Assembly: GCF_021869535.1 (NCBI RefSeq) | Contig: NW_026262679.1 | Coordinates: forward strand, 78,179,143-78,243,142 | DNA length: 64,000 nt | Direction: 5' to 3' | From: Mytilus californianus | Taxonomy: Eukaryota; Mollusca; Bivalvia; Mytilida; Mytilidae | Shown: in pieces, positions 10,581-21,466 of the stretch | Layout of the letters: each line of letters opens with the position of its first letter | How positions within the stretch are numbered: the stretch's first letter is position 1 | Notes under the pieces: generated by a model | What the model was told of the DNA's origin: nothing | The model's database searches: none | What the model saw: only the letters and a program-made list of their open reading frames with translations | Position numbers and translations under genes: made by a program

Positions 10581-10857
10581 AATAGTCTGATTGTCTAGAA
10601 ATAAGTTAATGTCCTCTTTTGTAGTCATTTTATATTTTAATAGCAGATAAATTGCCAAAATTTTGGGGTGGCGTTTATAGTTTTGCTCCTCATTTTTGCA
10701 AATGTGAAATGCGGTTATGGTTCCCTTTCCCGGCTCCTACGCCCCTTCATTTATGTATACCCCTCCACAGAAAAATGCATACATACGTACAAACAATCCT
10801 ACGCTCCTTCATTTATGTATACCCCTCCACAGAAAAATGCATATCACAAAACCAGGT
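10581..10857. repeat. Spacer with a 60 bp tandem duplication
   Basis: Two adjacent copies of a segment sharing CCTTCATTTATGTATACCCC and CACAGAAAAATGCATA, at about 10735-10790 and 10797-10853. They lie immediately before the first beta module. Confidence 0.7.
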
Positions 10858-11860
10858 TCTTATTAAGTTTCATGTTTATGTTGAGCATGTTGGGGACAAC
10901 CTTTCCAGATCGGGAATGGTCCATCTCCTCCGAGAAAATAAAGATGAACAAACAAAGACAACTAACAACACATGGTCAAGATCCCTGCCGGACTAGTCCT
11001 GTACAGGAGCACAATGTGGCTGGGTTAAAACCAGATTTATGTGCATATAATCCTTCCATCTTTGTTTAAATCAAGATGGTATAATTGCAATGAATGGACA
11101 CAAGTTGAAAAAATAATCCAAAACATAGGAAAATAGGTAGCCTCTGTGACAGTTCATTGCAATATCATTATATATATTTGGCTTTTAATTATAATTTTGG
11201 TTATAATTTTATATCTATTATATTTTCACATGACTATAACAAGATTTTTTTTATCTTTGCAGAAAGTATAAAATGGATACTCATGTTAAGTGCACAGGAG
11301 ACAAAGTAAAACACTTGGAAATGACAGATGACGGCAGATGTCTGACTTGAACGGAGAAGCAGTTTGGAAATTTTAGTCTGAGAAGAGCTGATACTGCTGT
11401 AAAAAAATCCAAAACATACAGGTAGGAGCTAGCTAGACTACAATAGAAATGTGTATACTCTCATAACACTACAAGATCCATCTTAATCCAGTAATATCAT
11501 TTCCATGATACTTTTTTGTATTTTCAAAAATATATGCTTTTGATAAGGATTTTTTGTTCATATATATGAAAATGACTGAAACCAGATGTTTCCATTACCG
11601 GTTATGAGTAAAATACTGGCTAACAACTTATATATTAATCATTTATTAATTGATTGTTGTTTGCCTTATTTCCAGTAGCAAATATTTCATGCAAATTCAG
11701 GACGATCTGGCTACTTAGAGACCAGTTTTATTTTTGGGCCAAATAAACCACAAAATGTACCTTTTCCTGTGAAAATTTTTAGTTTACATGTTTTTTTTTT
11801 CTTTTTGTCATTTAACAGTGCAACCACTTGTGATAAGTTACTGCTGTCTTAAATTTCTCA
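10858..11860 (+). repeat. Beta unit 0 (5'-truncated)
   Basis: Starts inside the beta body at TTATTAAGTTTCATG, contains exon-like A1 (11263-11421), and ends at the acceptor-like ACAGTGCAACC (11817) and TTTCTCAG before alpha 1. Confidence 0.8.
11263..11421 (+). other. Exon-like segment A (copy A1 of four)
   Basis: A 159 bp segment preceded by a T-rich tract and TTTGCAG and followed by CAG|GTAGG, so it has the boundaries of an internal exon. Further copies are A2 30137-30295, A3 39764-39924 and A4 53842-53998, all with acceptor and donor intact. One frame reads through except for a single TGA present in all four copies. In A2 and A3 this TGA is followed at once by an in-frame ATG, after which the frame stays open to the donor (MEKQFGNFSLRRADTA). 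I recognise no protein family. It could be a non-coding exon, a 5' untranslated exon with a start codon, or chance. In all copies the surroundings evolve at a similar pace by eye. Confidence 0.45.
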
Positions 11861-12368
11861 GGTTAACAGCCTTTCTTGTTACTGTTTTTGTGCTGCTTAT
11901 ATATAAACATTGTAGCACTTCTCAGTGACTAGATAGAGTTGTAGCTTTTCATCAATGTTAGCAGCAGCTAAATATATGTATTCTGTCTTACTCGGAATGA
12001 CACCAGCATGACCAGGTTGTGATACTCCAATGTTTTTTCTATGACTATCGAGAAATGTTCTTTTCTTTCACGAATCTGAATTGGAATTGCATATTTAGCT
12101 GTTATGTTTCTCTTTTAATCATTTTCATGCTGATCATGCATGATTATGTACAAATTTGATAACAGCTAGGATAATTATATAGCTGTTGTTCAATCACTGT
12201 GTCTGTTTTAATGCTTCTAAAATAAATGTATGGGACACAATCATATATATGTAAATTAAAAACTGTTGGTAGAGTGAACAAAATTTCATAAAGCTTTTTT
12301 TCAGAATATCCAACAGATAAGTTATCAGTATTCAGATGCCTAATGATCTGAAGTAGTCCTGTTGTCCT

Positions 12369-12560
12369 TGACCTTGATTTAAAGACTAAATAAACAAAAT
12401 GTATTATCAAGGTGTGAGGACTACTACTTTTTTAATTTAAGGAATAATTTGGGTATATTAATTGCTTGAAAGAAATACATGCATGTTTTACAGTTTTCAC
12501 CTCACTTTGACCTTTACAATTGATCATTTTAAGGTGACAGGATTTACCTGACCTTGACCT
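12369..12560 (-). promoter_or_regulatory. Cluster of AGGTCA half-sites in alpha
   Basis: Four TGACCT (minus-strand AGGTCA) motifs at 12369-12374, 12508-12513, 12549-12554 and 12555-12560. The last two are directly adjacent (TGACCTTGACCT), a zero-spaced direct repeat, and two of the four give TCAAGGTCA on the minus strand. AGGTCA is the half-site of nuclear receptors, and TCAAGGTCA is the extended monomer site of ERR/NR5A-type receptors. The cluster recurs in the other alphas. Regulatory function is inference only; such motifs also occur by repeat ancestry in bivalve DNA. Confidence 0.3.
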
Positions 12561-12970
12561 CATATTATATAATCAGTATAGTTTTTGTGACACATGAAAT
12601 AAGATTTCCATATCAAAGGTTGTCTGTGGTAAATGAATATAAGCAGAAGTGTTCTATTTGTTTATGCCGCATCTACTTTTATTGTAAAGAGAGAAAATAG
12701 AAAAAATGGCAACAAGTTAAAACTCTGTTAAATAATATGCATATTTTATAGTTGTCTACAAGATAATCTTGATAATGTTGACTGACTGAAAAGAAATTTG
12801 AGTAAGTACACGCAGTAGTTGGATACTATTCATGATACGTATGGCGAAGTTAAGCCGGTCTCTGTGTTTAGGGTTCACAGATGCTATACCTCCCTTTTAG
12901 GTATAGTAACGTCCCCTTCCATACATATCAAGTATCTTCTACTATTTGTACGAACTGAGTGCGATTCCTC

Positions 12971-13179
12971 AGTGAGCCTAAGCCTGGTGGCTCAATCTGA
13001 CCAAGCTCGATGTCTAGGTCAAAAAAATCTTTAAGACTGAGCCTAGCCTGGTGGCTCAGTCTTCCCAATGAGCCTAGCCTGGTGGCTCAATCTGACCAAG
13101 CTCGATGGCTAGGTCAGACAAATCTTTAAGACTGAGCCTAGCCTGGTGGCTCAGTCTGACCAAGTGTGGTGGATAGGCC
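12971..13179 (+). repeat. Hairpin minisatellite of alpha units
   Basis: Tandem repeats of roughly 47-63 bp, each with GAGCCTAGCCTGGTGGCTCA. The best copy (13033-13063) has perfect 11 bp arms AAGACTGAGCC / GGCTCAGTCTT around a 9-base loop. Repeat number per alpha is 4, 5, 3, 5, 4, 4 in units 1-6, one in units 8-10, and three in unit 11. Blocks: 15336-15609, 17782-17959, 20129-20402, 22575-22782, 24957-25164, 51625-51770. Confidence 0.85.
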
Positions 13180-13320
13180 ATTTTTTGAACATTTTAGTTG
13201 AGAAATGAAGGATATTTTACTTAATTTTTTATCCATTTGGGAATGGGGGGCAAAGGGAATATTTACTTTTTATAACAAAATTTTCAAATTGTACAGGAGA
13301 CTGTTTTTATCTTTTTTCAG

Positions 13321-13471
13321 TTAAAATTAAGCCCCCAAGTCAAATCATAGACTTAAAAACTGGTACTCCAAAAGGAAAAGAAAGGTGTCTTACTGTGGGC
13401 ATTTGTCTTGGTGAACTAGCACCTTAAAGTCCAGCTAACCCACAGGCCGGCTGGCTAGTACAAGCAGACAG
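13321..13471 (+). other. Exon-like segment B (reference copy in alpha 1)
   Basis: Preceded by a pyrimidine tract and CAG and followed by CAG|GTATT. Copies start at 15751, 18099, 20544, 28344, 37960, 41641 and 51911; in alpha 5 and 6 (22923, 25306) the acceptor is CGG. One frame encodes about 34 residues (IIDLKTGTPKGKERCLTVG region) and then a TAA in every young copy. Alpha 8 has a six-base insertion, alpha 9 a one-base loss, so strong protein constraint is not evident. No family recognised. It would suit a terminal coding or a non-coding exon, but no joined reading frame with A was found (A to B directly gives a stop). Confidence 0.4.
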
Positions 13472-13963
13472 GTATTTTTTTAAATACCATTTGGCATTTT
13501 TAAACTTTGGCATTTTTTCATTTGGCTTTTTGCTTTAAATATTAACTACTTTGATTTTATTACCATTTGGCATTTTTCATTTACATTTTTTTCATTTTTT
13601 GCCATATATTTTTTCATCAACACACCAAAAACACTTCAAAATCAAGAGTTAAATATACACTTTTGGCATTCATAATGATTATCAATCAAAATAGCATTCT
13701 ATTTTCAAATTTACATTACACAATTTGGCTTTCTGTAACCTTGGCTGTTAATCTTTTGTACGAATGCTATGATGACCATTATGTGTAGAAAATAAAAGAA
13801 CTACATTTTTCAAAAGTGGCTCAGTATCATATATCTAATATATTTCATGTCAGTTACTTTTAAATTTCGATCATATTTCTAAAATCGTCTTCCATTTCTG
13901 GTACATCTTATAAAAATTGTATTCATCTAGTAACCAACTTTTCTGATATGGACTTAACACCAA

Positions 13964-14110
13964 GCAGAAGGGGAATAGGTGATAGGTGGCTAAGGTTGTC
14001 ATGTAAGGGTGAAAGGGTGAGGAAAGGAGGGAGAAAAAGAGAATGATTGAGAGGGTGAGGGTATATGATTGAGAGTGGTATGTAGAGAGGGAGAGAAGGT
14101 GTGAGAGAAC
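13964..14110 (+). repeat. Purine-rich tract of alpha units
   Basis: About 130 bp of strongly G/A-biased plus strand (GGAAAGGAGGGAGAAAAAGA, then GAGAGGGTGAGGG). It produces a spurious 65-codon minus-strand frame rich in Pro, Ser and Leu in nearly every alpha. Equivalent tracts lie near 16395-16540, 18740-18890, 21185-21335, 23567-23716, 25949-26098, 26800-26950, 28990-29140, 38590-38760, 42285-42440 and 52555-52710. Confidence 0.75.
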
Positions 14111-14244
14111 GTGACTTCATAGTAAGGACATGATGTACTGGTCTAATGGAAGTGCAGTTTTCTGTTTAGTCTCATGTAGTTTCTGTTTTCTTCAGTAATC
14201 TTTTAATTTTTAATCATGAAATGACTGCTGTCTAAAATTTCACA

Positions 14245-16673
14245 GGTTAACAGCCTTTCTTGTTACTGTTTATGTGCTGCTTATATATAAACATTGTAGC
14301 ACTTCTCAGTGACTAGATAGAGTTGTAGCTTTTCATCAATGTTAGCAACAGCTAAATATATGTATTCTGTCTTACTCGGAATGACACCAGCATGACCAGG
14401 TTGTGATACTCCAATGTTTTTTTCTATGAATATCATCCATAATCTGAATTGGAATTGCATATTAAGCTGTTATATTTCTCTTTTAATCATTTTCATGCTG
14501 ATCATGCATGATAATGTACAAATTTGATAACAGCTAGGATAATTATATAGCTGTTGTTCAATCACTGTGTCTGTTTTTATGCTTCTAAAATAAATGCATG
14601 GGACATAATCATATATGTAAATTATAAACTGTTGGTAGAGTGAACAAAATTTCATAAAGCTTTTTTTCAGAATATCCAACAGATAAGTTATCAGTATTCA
14701 GATGCCTAATGACCTGAAGTAGTCCTGTTGTCCTTGACCTTGATTTAAAGACTAAATAAACAAAATGTATTATCAAGGTGTGAGTACTACTACTTTTTTA
14801 ATTTAAGGAATAATTTGGGTATATTAATTGCTTGAAAGAAATACATGCATGTTTTACAGTTTTCACCTCACTTTGACCTTTACAATTGATCATTTTAAGG
14901 TGACAGGATTTACCTGACCTTGACCTCATATTATATAATCAGTATAGTTTTTGTGACACATGAAATAAGATTTCCATATCAAAGGTTGTCTGTGGTAAAT
15001 GAATATAAGCAGAAGTGTTCTATTTGTTTATGCTGCATCTACTTTTATTGTAAAGAGAGAAAATAGAAAAAATGGCAACAAGTTAAAACTCTGTTAAATA
15101 ATATGCATATTTTATAGTTGTCTACAAGATAATCTTGATAATGTTGACTGACTGAAAAGAAATTTGAGTAAGTACACGCAGTAGTTGGATACTATTCATG
15201 ATACGTATGGCGAAGTTAAGCCAGTCTCTGTGTTTAGGGTTCACAGATGCTATACCTGCCTTTTAGGTATAGTAACGTCCCCTTCCATACATATCAAGTA
15301 TCTTCTACTATTTGTACGAACTGAGTGCGATTCCTCAGTGAGCCTAAGCCTGGTGGCTCAATCTGACCAAGCTCGATGGCTAGGTCAAAAAAATCTTTAA
15401 GACTGAGCCTAGCCTGGTGGCTCAGTCTTCCCAATGAGCCTAGCCTGGTGGCTCAATCTGACCAAGCTCGATGGCTAGGTCAAAAAAATCTTTCAGACTG
15501 AGCCTAGCCTGGTGGCTCAATCTGACCAAGCTCGATGGCTAGGTAAAAAAAATCTTTAAGACTGAGCCTAGCCTGGTGGCTCAGTCTGACCAAGTGTGGT
15601 GGATAGGCCATTTTATGAACATTTTAGTTGGGAAATGAAGGATATTTTACTTAATTTTTTATCCATTTGGGAATGGGGGGCAAAGGGAATATTTACTTTT
15701 TATGACAAAATTTTTAAATTGTACAGGAGACTGTTTTTATCTTTTTTCAGTTAAAATTAAGCCCCCAAGTCAAATCATAGACTTAAAAACTGGTACTCCA
15801 AAAGGAAAAGAAAGGTGTCTTACTGTGGGCATTTGTCTTGGTGAACTAGCACCTTAAAGTCCAGCTAACCCACAGGCCGGCTGGCTAGTACAAGCAGACA
15901 GGTATTTTTTTAAATACCATTTGGCATTTTTAAACTTTGGCATTTTTTCATTTGGCTTTTTGCTTTAAATATTAACTACTTTGATTTTATTACCATTTGG
16001 TATTTTTCATTTACATTTTTTTCATTTTTGCAACATATTTTTTCATCAACACACCAAAAACACTTCAAAATTAAGAGTTAAATATACACTCTTGGCATTC
16101 ATAATGATTATCAATCAAAATAGCATTCTATTTTCAAATTTACATTACACAATTTGGCTTTCTGTAACCTTGGCTGTTAATCTTTTGTACGAATGCTATG
16201 ATGACCATTATGTGTAGAAAATAAAAGAACTACATTTTTCAAAAGTGGCTCAGTATCATATATCTAATATATTTCATGTCAGTTACTTTTAAATTTCGAT
16301 CATATTTCTAAAATCGTCTTCCATTTCTGGTACATCTTATAAAAATTGTATTCATCTACTAACCAACTTTTCTGAAATGGACTTAACACCAAGCAGAAGG
16401 GGAATAGGTGATAGGTGGCTAAGGTTGTCATGTAAGGGTGAAAGGGTGAGGAAAGGAGGGAGAAAAAGAGAATGATGGAGAGGGTGAGGGTATATGATTG
16501 AGAGTGGTATGTAGAGAGGGAGAGAAGGTGTGAGAGAACGTGACTTCATAGTAAGGACATGATGTACTGGTCTAATGGAAGTGCAGTTTTCTGTTTAGTC
16601 TCATGTAGTTTCTGTTTTCTTCAGTAATCTTTTAATTTTAAATCATGAAATGACTGCTGTCTAAAATTTCACA
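14245..16673 (+). repeat. Alpha unit 2 (2429 bp)
   Basis: Complete, with five minisatellite repeats (15336-15609). Near 14440 it carries ATCATCCATAATCTG in place of the longer GAGAAATGTTC variant of units 1 and 3-6, a variant otherwise seen in the diverged alphas 8, 9 and 10. Confidence 0.9.
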
Positions 16674-19021
16674 GGTTAACAGCCTTTCTTGTTACTGTTT
16701 ATGTGCTGCTTATATATAAACATTGTAGCACTTCTCAGTGACTAGATAGAGTTGTAGCTTTTCATCAATGTTAGCAGCAGCTAAATATATGTATTCTGTC
16801 TTACTCGGAATGACACCAGCATGACCAGGTTGTGATACTCCAATGTTTTTTTCTATGAATATCGAGAAATGTTCTTTTCTTTCCAGAACCTGGATTGGAA
16901 TTGCATATTAAGCTGTTATATTTCTCTTTTAATCATTTTCATGCTGATCATGCATGATTATGTACAAATTTGATAACAGCTAGGATAATTATATAGCTGT
17001 TGTTCAATCACTGTGTCTGTTTTTATGCTTCTAAAATAAATGCATGGGACATAATCATATATGTAAATTATAAACTGTTGGTAGAGTGAACAAAATTTCA
17101 TAAAGCTTTTTTTCAGAATATCCAACAGATAAGTTATCAGTATTCAGATGCCTAATGATCTGAAGTAGTCCTGTTGTCCTTGACCTTGATTTAAAGACTA
17201 AATAAACAAAATGTATTATCAAGGTGTGAGTACTACTACTTTTTTAATTTAAGGAATAATTTGGGTATATTAATTGCTTGAAAGAAATACATGCATGTTT
17301 TACAGTTTTCACCTCACTTTGACCTTTACAATTGATCATTTTAAGGTGACAGGATTTACCTGACCTTGACCTCATATTATATAATCAGTATAGTTTTTGT
17401 GACACATGAAATAAGATTTCCATATCAAAGGTTGTCTGTGGTAAATGAATATAAGCAGAAGTGTTCTATTTGTTTATGCCACATCTACTTTTATTGTAAA
17501 GAGAGAAAATAGAAAAAATGGCAACAAGTTAAAACTCTGTTAAATAATATGCATATTTTATAGTTGTCTACAAGATAATCTTGATAATGTTGACTGACTG
17601 AAAAGAAATTTGAGTAAGTACACGCAGTAGTTGGATACTATTCATGATACGTATGGCGAAGTTAAGCCGGTCTCTGTGTTTAGGGTTCACAGATGCTATA
17701 CCTCCCTTTTAGGTATAGTAACGTCCCCTTCCATACATATCAAGTATCTTCTACTATTTGTACGAACTGAGTGCGATTCCTCAGTGAGCCTAGCCTGGTG
17801 GCTCAATCTGACCAAGCTCGATGGCTAGGTCAAAAAAATCTTTCAGACTGAGCCTAGCCTGGTGGCTCAATCTGACCAAGCTCGATGGCTAGGTAAAAAA
17901 AATCTTTAAGACTGAGCCTAGCCTGGTGGCTCAGTCTGACCAAGTGTGGTGGATAGGCCATTTTATGAACATTTTAGTTGGGAAATGAAGGATATTTTAC
18001 TTAATTTATTATCCTTTTGGAAATGGGGCAAAGGGAATATTTACTTTTTATGACAAAATTTTTAAATTGTACAGGAGACTGTTTTTATCTTTTTTCAGTT
18101 AAAATTAAGCCCCCAAGTCAAATCATAGACTTAAAAACTGGTACTCCAAAAGGAAAAGAAAGGTGTCTTACTGTGGGCATTTGTCTTGGTGAACTAGCAC
18201 CTTAAAGTCCAGCTAACCCACAGGCCGGCTGGCTAGTACAAGCAGACAGGTATTTTTTTAAATACCATTTGGCATTTTTAAACTTTGGCATTTTTTCATT
18301 TGGCTTTTTGCTTTAAATATTAACTACTTTGATTTTATTACCATTTGGTATTTTTCATTTACATTTTTTTCATTTTTGCAACATATTTTTTCATCAACAC
18401 ACCAAAAACACTTCAAAATTAAGAGTTAAATATACACTTTTGGCATTCATAATGATTATCAATCAAAATAGCATTCTATTTTCAAATTTACATTACACAA
18501 TTTGGCTTTCTGTAACCTTGGCTGTTAATCTTTTGTACGAATGCTATGATGACCATTATGTGTAGAAAATAAAAGAACTACATTTTTCAAAAGTGGCTCA
18601 GTATCATATATCTAATATATTTCATGTCAGTGACTTTTAAATTTCGATCATATTTCTAAAATCGTCTTCCATTTCTGGTACATCTTATAAAAATTGTATT
18701 CATCTACTAACCAACTTTTCTGATATGGACTTAACACCAAGCAGAAGGGGAATAGGTGATAGGTGGCTAAGGTTGTCATGTAAGGGTGAAAGGGTGAGGA
18801 AAGGAGGGAGAAAAAGAGAATGATTGAGAGGGTGAGGGTATATGATTGAGAGTGGTATGTAGAGAGGGAGAGAAGGTGTGAGAGAACGTGACTTCATAGT
18901 AAGGACATGATGTACTGGTCTAATGGAAGTGCAGTTTTCTGTTTAGTCTCATGTAGTTTCTGTTTTCTTCAGTAATCTTTTAATTTTAAATCATGAAATG
19001 ACTGCTGTCTAAAATTTCACA
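16674..19021 (+). repeat. Alpha unit 3 (2348 bp)
   Basis: Shortest of the young alphas because the minisatellite has only three repeats (17782-17959). Exon-like B at 18099-18249 is open from upstream, giving a 62-codon frame at 18017-18205. Confidence 0.9.
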
Positions 19022-21466
19022 GGTTAACAGCCTTTCTTGTTACTGTTTATGTGCTGCTTATATATAAACATTGTAGCACTTCTCAGTGACTAGATAGAGT
19101 TGTAGCTTTTCATCAATGTTAGCAGCAGCTAAATATATGTATTCTGTCTTACTCGGAATGACACCAGCATGACCAGGTTGTGATACTCCAATGTTTTTTC
19201 TATGAATATCGAGAAATGTTCTTTTCTTTCACGAATCTGAATTGGAATTGCATATTTAGCTGTTATGTTTCTCTTTTAATCATTTTCATGCTGATCATGC
19301 ATGATTATGTACAAATTTGATAACAGCTAGGATAATTATATAGCTGTTGTTCAATCACTGTGTCTGTTTTTATGCTTCTAAAATAAATGCATGGGACATA
19401 ATCATATATGTAAATTATAAACTGTTGGTAGAGTGAACAAAATTTCATAAAGCTTTTTTTAAGAATATCCAACAGATACGTTATCAGTATTCAGATGCCT
19501 AATGATCTGAAGTAGTCCTGTTGTCCTTGACCTTGATTTAAAGACTAAATAAACAAAATGTATTATCAAGGTGTGAGGACTACTACTTTTTTAATTTAAG
19601 GAATAATTTGGGTATATTAATTGCTTGAAAGAAATACATGCATGTTTTACAGTTTTCACCTCACTTTGACCTTTACAATTGATCATTTTAAGGTGACAGG
19701 ATTTACCTGACCTTGACCTCATATTATATAATCAGTATAGTTTTTGTGACACATGAAATAAGATTTCCATATCAAAGGTTGTCTGTGGTAAATGAATATA
19801 AGCAGAAGTGTTCTATTTGTTTATGCCGCATCTACTTTTATTGTAAAGAGAGAAAATAGAAAAAATGGCAACAAGTTAAAACTCTGTTAAATAATATGCA
19901 TATTTTATAGTTGTCTACAAGATAATCTTGATAATGTTGACTGACTGAAAAGAAATTTGAGTAAGTACAAGCAGTAGTTGGATACTATTCATGATACGTA
20001 TGGCGAAGTTAAGCCGGTCTCTGTGTTTAGGGTTCACAGATGCTATACCTCCCTTTTAGGTATAGTAACGTCCCCTTTCATACATATCAAGTATCTTCTA
20101 CTATTTGTACGAACTGAGTGCGATTCCTCAGTGAGCCTAAGCCTGGTGGCTCAATCTGACCAAGCTCGATGGCTAGGTCAAAAAAATCTTTAAGACTGAG
20201 CCTAGCCTGGTGGCTCAGTCTTCCCAATGAGCCTAGCCTGGTGGCTCAATCTGACCAAGCTCGATGGCTAGGTCAAAAAAATCTTTAAGACTGAGCCTAG
20301 CCTGGTGGCTCAATCTGACCAAGCTCGATGGCTAGGTCAAAAAAATCTTTAAGACTGAGCCTAGCCTGGTGGCTCAGTCTGACCAAGTGTGGTGGATAGG
20401 CCATTTTATGAACATTTTAGTTGGGAAATGAAGGATATTTTACTTAATTTTTTATCCATTTGGGAATGGGGGGCAAAGGGAATATTTACTTTTTTTGACA
20501 AAATTTTTAAATTGTACAGGAGACTGTTTTTATCTTTTTTCAGTTAAAATTAAGCCCCCAAGTCAAATCATAGACTTAAAAACTGGTACTCCAAAAGGAA
20601 AAGAAAGGTGTCTTACTGTGGGCATTTGTCTTGGTGAACTAGCACCTTAAAGTCCAGCTAACCCACAGGCCGGCTGGCTAGTACAAGCAGACAGGTATTT
20701 TTTTAAATACCATTTGGCATTTTTAAACTTTGGCATTTTTTCATTTGGCTTTTTGCTTTAAATATTAACTACTTGGATTTTATTACCAGTTGGTATTATT
20801 CATTTACATTTTTTTCATTTTTGCAACATATTTTTTCATCAACACACCAAAAACACTTCAAAATTAAGAGTTAAATATACACTTTTGGCATTCATAATGA
20901 TTATCAATCAAAATAGCATTCTATTTTCAAATTTACATTACACAATTTGGCTTTCTGTAACCTTGGCTGTTAATCTTTTGTACGAATGCTATGATGACCA
21001 TTATGTGTAGAAAATAAAAGAACTACATTTTTCAAAAGTGGCTCAGTATCATATATCTAATATATTTCATGTCAGTTACTTTTAAATTTCGATCATATTT
21101 CTAAAATCGTCTTCCATTTCTGGTACATCTTATAAAAATTGTATTCATCTACTAACCAACTTTTCTGAAATGGACTTAACACCAAGCAGAAGGGGAATAG
21201 GTGATAGGTGGCTAAGGTTGTCATGTAAGGGTGAAAGGGTGAGGAAAGGAGGGAGAAAAAGAGAATGATTGAGAGGGTGAGGGTATATGATTGAGAGTGG
21301 TATGTAGAGAGGGAGAGAAGGTGTGAGAGAACGTGACTTCATAGTAAGGACATGATGTACTGGTCTAATGGAAGTGCAGTTTTCTGTTTAGTCTCATGTA
21401 GTTTCTGTTTTCTTCAGTAATCTTTTAATTTTAAATCATGAAATGACTGCTGTCGAAAATTTCACA
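19022..21466 (+). repeat. Alpha unit 4 (2445 bp)
   Basis: Complete, with five minisatellite repeats (20129-20402). Exon-like B at 20544-20694. Confidence 0.9.

Larger units (their letters stand above)
11861..14244 (+). repeat. Alpha unit 1 (2384 bp)
   Basis: Complete alpha with four minisatellite repeats (12971-13179), exon-like B (13321-13471) and purine tract (about 13964-14110). Used here as the reference unit. Confidence 0.9.

Noticed and set aside
12819-13034. 71-codon plus-strand frame (MDTIHDTYGEVKPV) repeated in most alphas
   Set aside because: Runs into the hairpin minisatellite and varies in its end with minisatellite changes; older copies lose it. No family, start context or splice logic.
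13567-13788. 73-codon frame (Phe/Ile-rich) downstream of B in the alphas
   Set aside because: AT-rich, low-complexity sequence with CATTTGGC repeats; conserved only because the units are recent duplicates.
13923-14120. 65-codon minus-strand frame rich in Pro/Leu/Ser, repeated in each alpha
   Set aside because: It is the complement of the purine-rich tract. Composition explains both the open frame and its conservation across copies.
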